34,024 nt of DNA from Candidatus Desulfobacula maris (lineage in GTDB: Bacteria > Desulfobacterota > Desulfobacteria > Desulfobacterales > Desulfobacteraceae), in contig JACNHV010000250.1 of assembly GCA_014383445.1 (NCBI GenBank), forward strand, positions 1-34,024. The letters are read 5' to 3'. This document shows, piece by piece, positions 15,622 through 23,173 of this stretch (its first letter is position 1; every line of letters starts with the position of its first letter). Both the position numbers and the translations under genes were made by a program. The notes beneath the pieces are model-generated. The model searched no databases and was not told the DNA's origin. It saw nothing but the letters and a program-made list of their open reading frames with translations.

Positions 15622-17214
15622 TTATGTTTTATCCAGTATTTTTCGCAGGGTTTGAGCAAATGTACTCAAGGAAAATGGTTTTTGAATAAATCCATGGCAT
15701 CCCTGGTTTAAAAACCCTTCTATTTTATCATCAACGGCCTGGCCCGTGGATATTAGTATTTTAGCATCTTTCTGGATATTTTTGATTTCTAAAAAAGCTT
15801 GTTTCCCATCCATTTCCGGCATGATCAAGTCAAGGACAACCAAAGAAATTTCCTCTTTGCAACGTCTGAATATCTCAATAGCCTCCACCCCATTTTTTGC
15901 AATCATGGGTTTATAACCAAGGTATTCCAGAAATTTTTTGCCTATATTTATAACAGCTTCATCATCATCCACCAGCAGCACGGTTTCAGATCCTTTTTGC
16001 ATGTGATCAAAGGGAAGAGATTCCTTTTTCATCTCTTTTAACTGGATATTTTTGGATGCAGGCAAATAGATATGAAATCTTGCACCTTTGCCTTTTTCAC
16101 TGTCAACCAGAATAAAACCGCCATGATTTTTTATGATGCCATAAACAGTAGACAGTCCTAAGCCCCGACCCTTGTTATTGCCAATTTCTTTTGTGGAAAA
16201 AAACGGGTCAAAAATTTTTTTCTGGGTTTCCAGATCCATGCCAGTGCCTGTATCTTTGATCGTCAATTTAACATATGGCCCGGGCTTGACCTCAAAGGGA
16301 TAATCATTGTCCTTATTAATAATAATATTTTGGGTTGTCACGAAAATATCGCCTGATTCAATAATGGCCTGGGATGCATTGTCCAACAAGTTCAAAAAGA
16401 CCTGCTCAAGCTGGGAAGAGTCTGCATTCACTGGTTGGAGATTTTCTTCATAGTTTTCATGAATGATAATATCTTTTCGGGCAGGCTTAAAAATAGTCAA
16501 AATAGATGCAAATAGCTGGTTTATATTCAATGTTGAAATCTGATATTTCCCACCCCTTGCAAATCCAAGCAACCGCTTTGTAAGTTCAGATGCAGTTTCC
16601 ACAAGCCGGCCAATACGCTTGGCATGGGTCGTCACTTTTTCCGTGGCCGATACATCAATCTGTAATAACGATAAGTGTCCTTGAATACCCATTAGAATAT
16701 TGTTGAAATCATGGGATACCCCACCCGCCAATAACCCGATGGCTTCCATTTTCTGGGCCTGCTGAGCCTGAACCTGAAGCCGCTTGAGTTCTGAGATATT
16801 AGTAATAACAAAGATAATGCCTTTTGACGGATCATTTGCGTTGAGTCTTGAAACCCTGATCATGCAGTCAATGGAATTACCATCTTTTTTTTTCAATGTT
16901 GTTTCAACAAGGCCTTTGCCATGTGTATCCAATTTGGAATACAATTCAACCCCGACTCTGTCATATTCTTTTTGATCAGCATATAAACATCTTGTATTTT
17001 TCCCTTTGAGAGAATCAGGTTCATACCCGAGCATTGAACAGAAAACATTATTGGTCCAGCCAAGAACCCTGTCTTTTATGATTCCAATCCCTGCAGGGGA
17101 AGATTCCAACACTGCCTTCATTTCCCGGGGGGTCAATTCCTGTTTATTGAAAGGCTCCTTTTTTATTGAAAGGCCTTTGGAAGATTTTTTAACACTTTTA
17201 TGCTCAGGTTTCAT
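15622..17214 (-). CDS. PAS-domain hybrid histidine kinase with receiver domain
   Basis: 530 residues with no transmembrane segment, so cytosolic. One PAS domain (about 33-145; AGIGIIKDRVLGWTN, MLGYEPDSLKGK). HisKA with phospho-acceptor His168 in GGVSHDFNNILMG. HATPase with N box EQVFLNLLDNASQAI (N-box Asn275 area), DTGTGMD (321-327) and GRGLGLSTVYG. C-terminal receiver domain (about 410-528) with acidic residues DDD 416-418, phospho-acceptor Asp462 (VVLDLIMPEMDG) and Lys512. The architecture is typical of deltaproteobacterial sensor kinases with a built-in receiver; no output domain follows. It is divergent from lnt and upstream of the hsp20 cluster by about 145 bases. The ligand is unknown. 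Confidence 0.93.
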   Translation of the reverse strand: MKPEHKSVKKSSKGLSIKKEPFNKQELTPREMKAVLESSPAGIGIIKDRVLGWTNNVFCSMLGYEPDSLKGKNTRCLYADQKEYDRVGVELYSKLDTHGKGLVETTLKKKDGNSIDCMIRVSRLNANDPSKGIIFVITNISELKRLQVQAQQAQKMEAIGLLAGGVSHDFNNILMGIQGHLSLLQIDVSATEKVTTHAKRIGRLVETASELTKRLLGFARGGKYQISTLNINQLFASILTIFKPARKDIIIHENYEENLQPVNADSSQLEQVFLNLLDNASQAIIESGDIFVTTQNIIINKDNDYPFEVKPGPYVKLTIKDTGTGMDLETQKKIFDPFFSTKEIGNNKGRGLGLSTVYGIIKNHGGFILVDSEKGKGARFHIYLPASKNIQLKEMKKESLPFDHMQKGSETVLLVDDDEAVINIGKKFLEYLGYKPMIAKNGVEAIEIFRRCKEEISLVVLDLIMPEMDGKQAFLEIKNIQKDAKILISTGQAVDDKIEGFLNQGCHGFIQKPFSLSTFAQTLRKILDKT

Positions 17215-17309
17215 AAAAAATTACCGGTTAAAGATTCTATCATTTGACTGCCTATCTACTAATTGTTAAGTATAGCAGACTTTTTTTAATAATATAAGAT
17301 AAGAAATGA

Positions 17310-18956
17310 ATGATCCATCAAAATAAAAACATTGTTTTGCTGAAATATATTCCAGCTTTGATAAGCGGCCTGGCTTTGACCCTGTCTTTTCCTAAAGCAA
17401 ATTTATCGTACCTGGTTTTTTTTGCCATGGTCCCCTGGTTTATGTCCATGGGGTCAATGACATCAAAAGAATCTTTTTATAGTGGTTTTATCGCAGGGCT
17501 TTTTCATTTTCTCACCCTTATTTACTGGATTGTCCCGACCTTAAATGTGTATGGCGGACTTCACCCGGTTCTTGCTGTTTCCACACTCATCCTTTTATGC
17601 CTTTATCTTTCACTTTATCCGGCTATTTTTGCCTTTCTTTTAAAACAGATGGATGCAAATTATTGGGTTGCACCCATTGCTGCCGCCTGTGTCTGGACTG
17701 GGCTTGAATATATCAGGACCTATGCTTTCACAGGCTTTTCCTGGGGGGCTCTGGGCTACAGTCAGTATGAAAACCTGCTGCTGATCCAGATTGCAGATTT
17801 TTCCGGGGTTTATGGAGTGTCATTTCTCATCGTTCTTATAAATTATCTTTTGGCAACCCTGGGGTTATCCCTTAAAAAAGGACTGCACAAAAAACATGTT
17901 TTTTCTATCATGTATACTATCATCCTGTTCGCAGGCGCTGTTTTTTACGGGGATCAAAAAATCAATACCTTAAATTCTCAAATTGAAAAAGTAAAAAAAC
18001 CGATCCTTACTATTGTTCAGGGAAATATCAGGCAGGATTTAAAATGGAGTGACCAGTTTAAGACCCGGACGCTGGAAAAATATATTCATCTTTCCCAGGA
18101 AGAATTTAAGAATGCTGGATACCTGGAAAAGCCTGACCTTGTGATATGGCCGGAAACAGCTTTGCCGTTTTATTACGGATATGATAAAAATCTGTCAAAC
18201 CGGGTGGATCAATTTGTAAGGGCATCAAAAACAAATTTTTTAATTGGAAGCCCGGCATTTAAAATAGATGAACACAAGACAAAATTTTATAACCGGGCGT
18301 ATATGTTTAACCGGTTTTCGATTATTACAGGAACTTATGACAAGACTCACCTTGTGCCATTTGGAGAGTACGTTCCTTTTGGTAAGTATCTGACATTTTT
18401 AGGGAAGCTTACTGCCCAGGCAGGTGATTTTTCCACTGGCGATAAAACATTTAATCCCCTTGAATTCAATGATCATAACCTGAAGGTCACAAGTAACCTG
18501 AAGGTCACAAGTAACCTGAAGGTCACAAGTAACCTGAAGGTCACAACTAAAACAGGGGTGCTCATTTGTTTTGAAATTTTGTTTCCATCCATTGCATCCA
18601 GGTTTGTAAAAAACGGGGCTGATATCCTCACCACCATTACCAATGATGCCTGGTTTGGTCATACATCGGCAGCAGCGCAGCATTTTTCCATTGCCGTATT
18701 CAGGGCTGTTGAAACCCGCAGAACCATAGCAAGAGCTGCAAATACCGGGATTTCAGGTTTTATTGATCCTAAGGGGAAAATTCTTGAAACAACGGCTTTA
18801 TTCACAGATCGGGCAGTCACACGACAGGTTCCAGTCCTGAACCAGATCTGTTTTTATACAAAATACGGGGATGTTTTTGCCATTTGTTCAATAGTTGCAA
18901 TCTGCATGGTTTTTATGGTAAAAGGTTTCAGGAAAAAGTTTTGGAAAAAAGTCTAG
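17310..18956 (+). CDS. lnt: Apolipoprotein N-acyltransferase
   Basis: 548 residues. Six to seven N-terminal membrane helices (about 10-210, plus one near 520-540) and a periplasmic carbon-nitrogen hydrolase domain. The catalytic triad is visible: Glu282 (IWPETALPF), Lys345 (YDKTHLVPFGEYVPFG) and Cys420 (GVLICFE). The enzyme transfers the third acyl chain from phospholipid to the N-terminal Cys of lipoproteins, completing maturation for outer-membrane sorting. The Lys-Cys distance is 75 residues against 52 in E. coli; the excess is accounted for by four tandem NLKVTS hexapeptides directly before the Cys strand. It lies 11 bases before prfB on the same strand, so likely one operon lnt-prfB-HD. 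Start ATG 17310 lacks a strong Shine-Dalgarno. Confidence 0.93.
   Translation: MIHQNKNIVLLKYIPALISGLALTLSFPKANLSYLVFFAMVPWFMSMGSMTSKESFYSGFIAGLFHFLTLIYWIVPTLNVYGGLHPVLAVSTLILLCLYLSLYPAIFAFLLKQMDANYWVAPIAAACVWTGLEYIRTYAFTGFSWGALGYSQYENLLLIQIADFSGVYGVSFLIVLINYLLATLGLSLKKGLHKKHVFSIMYTIILFAGAVFYGDQKINTLNSQIEKVKKPILTIVQGNIRQDLKWSDQFKTRTLEKYIHLSQEEFKNAGYLEKPDLVIWPETALPFYYGYDKNLSNRVDQFVRASKTNFLIGSPAFKIDEHKTKFYNRAYMFNRFSIITGTYDKTHLVPFGEYVPFGKYLTFLGKLTAQAGDFSTGDKTFNPLEFNDHNLKVTSNLKVTSNLKVTSNLKVTTKTGVLICFEILFPSIASRFVKNGADILTTITNDAWFGHTSAAAQHFSIAVFRAVETRRTIARAANTGISGFIDPKGKILETTALFTDRAVTRQVPVLNQICFYTKYGDVFAICSIVAICMVFMVKGFRKKFWKKV
18477..18546 (+). repeat. 18-bp in-frame tandem repeat inside lnt, 3.9 copies
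   Basis: AACCTGAAGGTCACAAGT repeats from 18477 with three perfect copies and a fourth ending at 18546. It encodes NLKVTS four times (the last NLKVTT). The copies are identical at DNA level, indicating recent slippage expansion. Because the unit is a multiple of three, copy-number changes keep the frame. Confidence 0.97.
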
Positions 18957-18967
18957 GAGAAATTAAA

Positions 18968-20057
18968 ATGAGTGTAGAATTAAACCAAAATATTCAAACC
19001 ATATATACCAAAGCTGAAAAACTCAAGGAGTATCTTTGACCTTCCTTTAAAGCAAAAGCGGTTCCGTGAACTTGAACTAATTATTGCCCGGGAAGATTTC
19101 TGGAACGATTCAGACAAAGCAACGGATCTCTTAAAAGAAAGAACCTTGCTTTTAAATCTTCTGGAAACCTGGAAAAACATTTACCAAGATATTGAAGACG
19201 CAGAGGTCCTTCTGGAACTTGCCCTTGAAGAGTCAGATAAGGAGATTGAAAATGAAGTGGCCGCCCTTTTATCCATACTTGAGAAAAAAATAAAAAAATT
19301 TTCAATCCAGATCACCCTTAACGACGAAGATGATGCAAGAGATGCTCTTGTTTCCATTAATGCCGGTGCCGGTGGGACAGATTCCCAGGATTGGGCGGAA
19401 ATGCTGTTTCGCATGTACACCAGATGGATTGATAAAAAAGGATATAAATGTCAGATTATTGACTATCAGCCAGGGGATGAAGCCGGGATTAAGGGCGCAA
19501 CCCTTCGTGTGTCAGGAGTTAATTGTTATGGGTTTATGAAGGTTGAATCCGGAGTCCACCGCCTTGTGAGGATTTCACCCTATAGCGCAAGCGGGAAACG
19601 CCATACATCATTTGCATCAGTATTTGTCTATCCTGAAATAAAAGATGAAATTACAATCGATATTGAAGAGTCAGATCTGAGAATTGATGTGTATAGGGCC
19701 AGCGGTGCCGGCGGCCAGCATGTGAACAAGACCAGCAGTGCCGTCAGAATCACCCATCTACCCACTGGTGTGGTGGCCCAGTGCCAGCAGGAATCCTCCC
19801 AGCACCGCAACAAAGAGATTGCCTTTAAGGTTTTAAAATCAAGGCTTTATCAGCTTGAAAAAGACAAGCAGGATAAAAAAATGCAGAATCTCCATGACGG
19901 CAAAGATGATATAGCCTGGGGTAGCCAGATCAGATCCTATGTTCTTCATCCCTACAGGATGGTTAAAGACCATAGAACAGATTTTGAAATGGGGGATGTG
20001 GACAGAGTCCTGGATGGAGACCTGGACCAGTTTATTGAAGGAGTTTTACTCTCATAA
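18968..20057 (+). CDS. prfB: Peptide chain release factor 2, programmed +1 frameshift
   Basis: Starts at ATG 18968 with AGGAG 8 bases upstream. The first 23 codons end CTT TGA (UGA at 19037-19039); translation must shift +1 at CTT and continue as GAC from 19038, giving about 362 residues. The GGQ catalytic motif is in ASGAGGQHVNKTSSAVRI. The stop-codon recognition tripeptide, normally SPF in RF2, reads SPY here (LVRISPYSASGKRHTSF). RF2 releases peptides at UGA and UAA and controls its own level through the UGA frameshift. The gene overlaps the start of the following HD gene. Confidence 0.95.
19026..19040 (+). promoter_or_regulatory. prfB +1 frameshift site
   Basis: AGGAG (19026-19030), then TAT, then the slippery CTT-TGA-C (19034-19040). 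Spacing of the internal Shine-Dalgarno to the CTT codon is 3 bases, and C follows UGA, both as in E. coli prfB. Low RF2 lets the ribosome slip +1; high RF2 terminates here. Confidence 0.97.
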
Positions 20058-20608
20058 AAATAAATCCCCTTGCCATTATTGAAAAATTTTATACTGCGGG
20101 CACAAAACCTTACCAGGTCCTTGTTGAGCACAGCCGGATTGTCACTGAAAAAAGCCTTGAGATTGCCCGCAGTCAGATGCACTTAAACCCTGATCTTGAA
20201 TTTATTGAAAAGGCTGCCATGCTCCATGATATAGGCATTTTTCTGACCCAGGCCCAGGCCATTGGCTGTACAGGTGAAAAACCTTATATCTGTCACGGAT
20301 ACCTTGGGAAAAAGCTTTTGGATGAACATGGCCTGCCCCCTGAATACGGCCTTGTCTGTGAACGACATACTGGTGCTGGAATTACAAAAGAAAACATTCT
20401 TTTAAACAATATCCCTTTGCCCCAGAGAGATATGGTTCCCATAAGCCTTGAAGAAAAAATTATCTGTGCGGCAGACAAATATCACTCCAAAAACCCAAAA
20501 TACTCTGACAAAAACATAACCACAATTCAAATTATCGATGAACTTGGAAAAATAAGTAAAGATCATGCAAAAAGATTTTCAATGTGGGCTGAAGAATTCA
20601 ACCTGTGA
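20054..20608 (+). CDS. HD-domain phosphohydrolase-like protein, apparent AUA start
   Basis: The conserved N-terminus (INPLAIIEKFYTAGTKPYQV, then LVEHSRIVTEKSLEIA) lies upstream of the first ATG (20177), and no ATG, GTG or TTG exists in frame between the preceding stop at 20036 and 20177. With the start at ATA 20054 the protein has 184 residues and keeps all HD metal ligands: His26, His58-Asp59 (AAMLHDIG) and a later Asp (CAADKYHS). Starting at 20177 would drop His26. AAGGAG lies at 20038-20043, and ATA overlaps the prfB TAA as ATAA, in the same geometry as an ATGA coupling overlap. HD proteins of this short type are likely phosphohydrolases; the substrate is unknown. Alternatives: an ATT start at 20075, or frameshift read-through from prfB. 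Confidence 0.75.
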   Translation: MKINPLAIIEKFYTAGTKPYQVLVEHSRIVTEKSLEIARSQMHLNPDLEFIEKAAMLHDIGIFLTQAQAIGCTGEKPYICHGYLGKKLLDEHGLPPEYGLVCERHTGAGITKENILLNNIPLPQRDMVPISLEEKIICAADKYHSKNPKYSDKNITTIQIIDELGKISKDHAKRFSMWAEEFNL

Positions 20609-21215
20609 TCAGCCGTACTTATCATCTGCAATAATGGCAGTGATGTGTTTCATAACGGCACTCTGATCGTGGCTTTTATCATCTGTTTCAATCCAATTTT
20701 TCAACCGCAAACCTTCGACTCTCACAAACTCACACATGTTGTTGGTGATCAGGATCAAAGATTTACTTCGGGCATGCCCGGCAATGTGCAAATCATTGAC
20801 CCCTATAGGAGTGCCTTTCTTTTCTAAATCCGCTCTTATATTTCCATAGTGGGCAAGCGGCATTATCGTCATAGGGCAAGACCTCCAAACGGGATACAAA
20901 ATCCTCAACTTTGCGTAGGTTGTGGGACACCATAGAGCTTTTTTCAACACCATCTAATAATTCTGCCAACGTGATTGAACTAACACCCATGCCCTTGCGG
21001 GCACAACAAAAAATGAAAGAGTAATGAGATGTGAGATATGAGATGTGAGGGGGGATAGACTGATGGTTTTTTCTCACTACTCAAAACTCAAATCTCACTA
21101 CTTTCATATAAATACACATCAGTCCTGCATGGGCGTTAAAAATGTCTAATACTTCAATTGGTCGACGCTTAATCACATAAATAACAATATTCGTGTCCAA
21201 CATATACTTTAACAT
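20609..21215 (-). pseudogene. vapC: vapC toxin (PIN-domain RNase), broken by insertion and frameshift
   Basis: Starts at ATG 21215: MLKYMLDTNIVIYVIKRRP then IEVLDIFNAHAGLMCI. At that point the 134-bp element enters and brings an in-frame TGA. Beyond the element the gene resumes as SSITLAELLDGVEKSSMVSH, with a second lesion near 20856 (one extra base), then YGNIRADLEKKGTPIGVNDL and HIAGHARSKSLILITNN. The PIN acidic residues (Asp in LDTN, Glu in LAEL, Asp in VNDL) are all still encoded, but across three frames. VapC toxins cleave tRNA or rRNA. The original stop is probably also lost, as the last frame runs on to 20609. Confidence 0.85.
20979..21112 (-). mobile_element. 134-bp non-autonomous element, copy 2, inserted in vapC
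   Basis: Reverse complement of 1802-1935 with no difference seen. Removing 129 bases (20982-21110) restores the vapC codons TGT ATT | AGT TCA (CI|SSI), the normal VapC sequence, so the insertion point is known nearly to the base. The remaining 5 shared bases derive from similar targets (TT..AGT). Carries the same GCAA-loop hairpin (about 20991-21004) and T-rich/A-rich tracts. Confidence 0.75.
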
Positions 21216-21370
21216 CAAAAAGGTTCCCTTTCAGCTTGTGCTTGTGAAGCACGTTCCGTCATAAAATCATCGGACACACCATCTTCAGAAAGAAAAAAGC
21301 TATCCCATGTATTTTCTACTGGTGAAAGTACACGGTCTTTACCGATAATACGTACAACAACTTTTTTCAC
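21215..21370 (-). pseudogene. vapB: vapB antitoxin, C-terminal part
   Basis: The frame from GTG 21370 reads VKKVVVRIIGKDRVLSPVEN then TWDSFFLSEDGVSDDFMTER and ends EREPF. This matches the C-terminal toxin-wrapping half of VapB antitoxins ('W-D-s-F/W ... V-S-D-D-F-M'). The N-terminal AbrB-type DNA-binding strand (SNRSQAVRLPK-like) is absent; upstream sequence is unrelated. Stop and vapC start overlap as TGATG. With the DNA-binding domain gone and the toxin broken, the module is dead. Confidence 0.65.
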
Positions 21371-21556
21371 ATTCCCTAAAAAACAGTACACCCAGTTAAA
21401 CTATTTTTATATCATATGGAAGTATTTCAGCAGTTAAGAATAATTATCCTAAGGCTGAGTATTCACATCTTGATTTTTACTTTAAAAACGCTTTGGTTTT
21501 ATTATGGATTATTGTATCCTGTTCAAAATTATTGAAAAACAACGACAGGGGGACGG
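21371..21556. other. Intergenic region upstream of the cyclase gene
   Basis: About 185 bases between the vapB remnant and the cyclase. AT-rich, no gene; presumably holds the cyclase promoter, but only a weak TTTACT/TTATTA pair (17-base spacing, around 21480-21508) was seen. Confidence 0.3.
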
Positions 21557-23119
21557 ATGAACAGAATTGTTATTTTAATACCTTTGGTCAATATGGTGGG
21601 TGCAGTGGCTATCTATTTTTATTTTTCATTCATCATGCCTGCCCATGAAATTGCGGCTGATATCCCGGGTTATTTTTCTCCATCTTTTGCTGCAGTCGGA
21701 ACTGCAGTGCTGTGTTTATTAGGGATTTTAAGTTTCCGGCGATCCTTAAGAAGCATCTTTGATGTGGCGTTTGATAAGATACGGATTCATTCCCTTGAAG
21801 AATCAGAAATTTATCACCTTCAGCGGGAAGCACTCAAATTTCCAATGGTTGTTGCAGTTATCTCCTTTATGATCTGGATACTGGCGGGTTTTATTTTCGG
21901 TTTTTTAGAACCTCTGATTGCAGCCAGGATTTTTAATGTTCAGACTCCTGAACTTGTTTTCTGCATAAGACGATTTTTAGGGATCTCTCTTCTGGGGGGT
22001 GGTATTACCTCGATGATTCTGTATTTTGTTATGGAAAATAAATGGCGATCATATATCCCTAATTTTTTCCCTGAAGGTCATTTAAACAGAGTAAAACACG
22101 TATTTAAGTTAAGTGTGAGCAAACGATTTCTAATCGTATTCTTAAGTATAATCCTTATACCCTTGCCCATAATGGGCATGACTATTTATGCCAGTATCCG
22201 GGAAATGAGTATGTCAGATGCCATCACAAGGAGTCATATCATGGATTCACTTGTCTGGGAATTGGGATTCATTTCTTTGTATTTGCTGGCCATTGTCCTT
22301 ATTCTGGCATACTTTTTATCAAAAAGCATTCTGGTTCCGCTTCTTGGTATTAAGAGAGCTATTAAAGATGTTGAAAACAATAACCTGGATACCCGGGTAA
22401 AAATATTATCCAATGATGAGTTTGGAGATGTGGCTGAAGGATTTAATTTGATGATTAACAGTTTAAAGGAAAGCCAGAAGTTAAGAAAATCTTTTGGGAA
22501 ATATGTGAGCAAGGAAATCCGGGATGAAATACTTGCCGGGAATCCTTCCCTTGAAGGTGAAATGAAAAGAGCAACCCTGCTGTTTGCAGATTTAAGAAAT
22601 TTTACAGGTCTTGTGGAAAAAAATCATCCCGAACAAGTTGTGAAAATTATAAATCAGTATTTTAATGAAATGACTTTAGCAGTAGAAGAACATAAAGGTC
22701 TTGTCCTTCAATATGTGGGAGATGAAATAGAGGCGGCTTTTGGTGTACCGATCGGATTTGATGACCATCCGGAAATGGCTGTAAAAGCAGCTCTCGAGAT
22801 GAGGGCCAGGCTTGCTCTTTTAAATAAAAAACTTGAGCAGGATGGATTTGAACCCCTGGCCCATGGTATCGGTATCCATTCGGGTGCCGTGCTTGCAGGT
22901 AATATAGGAAGCACTGAGAGAATGTCATATGGTCTGGTAGGAGATACGGTTAACTCTGCATCAAGGATTGAAGGGCTTACCAAAGATTACGGGTGTGATA
23001 TTATTTTGAGCCAGACCACTTACAATCTTTTAACAGGATCATATAACATGGTGCAGCTTGCACCCGTAAAAGTCAAAGGCAAGAAAGATGAGCTTATTGT
23101 CTATAAGCTTTTATCCTGA
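21557..23119 (+). CDS. Membrane-bound class III adenylate/guanylate cyclase with HAMP domain
   Basis: 520 residues with a GGGGGACGG ribosome binding region before ATG 21557. About six membrane helices (5-27, 42-60, 96-118, 138-158, 190-212, 233-255), a HAMP domain (about 257-308) and a C-terminal class III cyclase domain (335-520). Metal-binding Asp345 (LLFADLRNFTG) and Asp389 (YVGDEIEAAFG), purine-contact Asp463, and transition-state residues Asn466 and Arg470 (GDTVNSASRIEG) are present. The position that is Lys in adenylyl cyclases is Gln385, so ATP versus GTP preference is open. It probably makes cAMP in response to an envelope signal. Monocistronic. Confidence 0.9.
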   Translation: MNRIVILIPLVNMVGAVAIYFYFSFIMPAHEIAADIPGYFSPSFAAVGTAVLCLLGILSFRRSLRSIFDVAFDKIRIHSLEESEIYHLQREALKFPMVVAVISFMIWILAGFIFGFLEPLIAARIFNVQTPELVFCIRRFLGISLLGGGITSMILYFVMENKWRSYIPNFFPEGHLNRVKHVFKLSVSKRFLIVFLSIILIPLPIMGMTIYASIREMSMSDAITRSHIMDSLVWELGFISLYLLAIVLILAYFLSKSILVPLLGIKRAIKDVENNNLDTRVKILSNDEFGDVAEGFNLMINSLKESQKLRKSFGKYVSKEIRDEILAGNPSLEGEMKRATLLFADLRNFTGLVEKNHPEQVVKIINQYFNEMTLAVEEHKGLVLQYVGDEIEAAFGVPIGFDDHPEMAVKAALEMRARLALLNKKLEQDGFEPLAHGIGIHSGAVLAGNIGSTERMSYGLVGDTVNSASRIEGLTKDYGCDIILSQTTYNLLTGSYNMVQLAPVKVKGKKDELIVYKLLS

Positions 23120-23139
23120 AAAGACAATGATTGTTTTTC
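23118..23139 (+). terminator. Possible terminator of the cyclase gene
   Basis: GAAAAGACAA, a TGA loop, then TTGTTTTTC forms a 9-10 bp AT-rich hairpin overlapping the cyclase stop codon. The T run is within the stem, so intrinsic termination is only plausible. Confidence 0.3.
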
Positions 23140-23173
23140 TCAGCCCTTGAATCGGATTTTACCCCTTTGCCGG

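Noticed and set aside
18477..18546. Short regular repeats as a CRISPR array
   Set aside because: Units are directly adjacent, 18 bases long and without spacers, and they lie in frame inside lnt; this is a tandem minisatellite.
19146..20057. TTG 19146 as the start of RF2
   Set aside because: The true gene begins at 18968 and crosses the programmed frameshift at 19037; the later start would drop the N-terminal domain.
20177..20608. ATG 20177 as the start of the HD protein
   Set aside because: It would remove the conserved N-terminus and the first HD-domain metal ligand; the upstream frame is open and clearly homologous.
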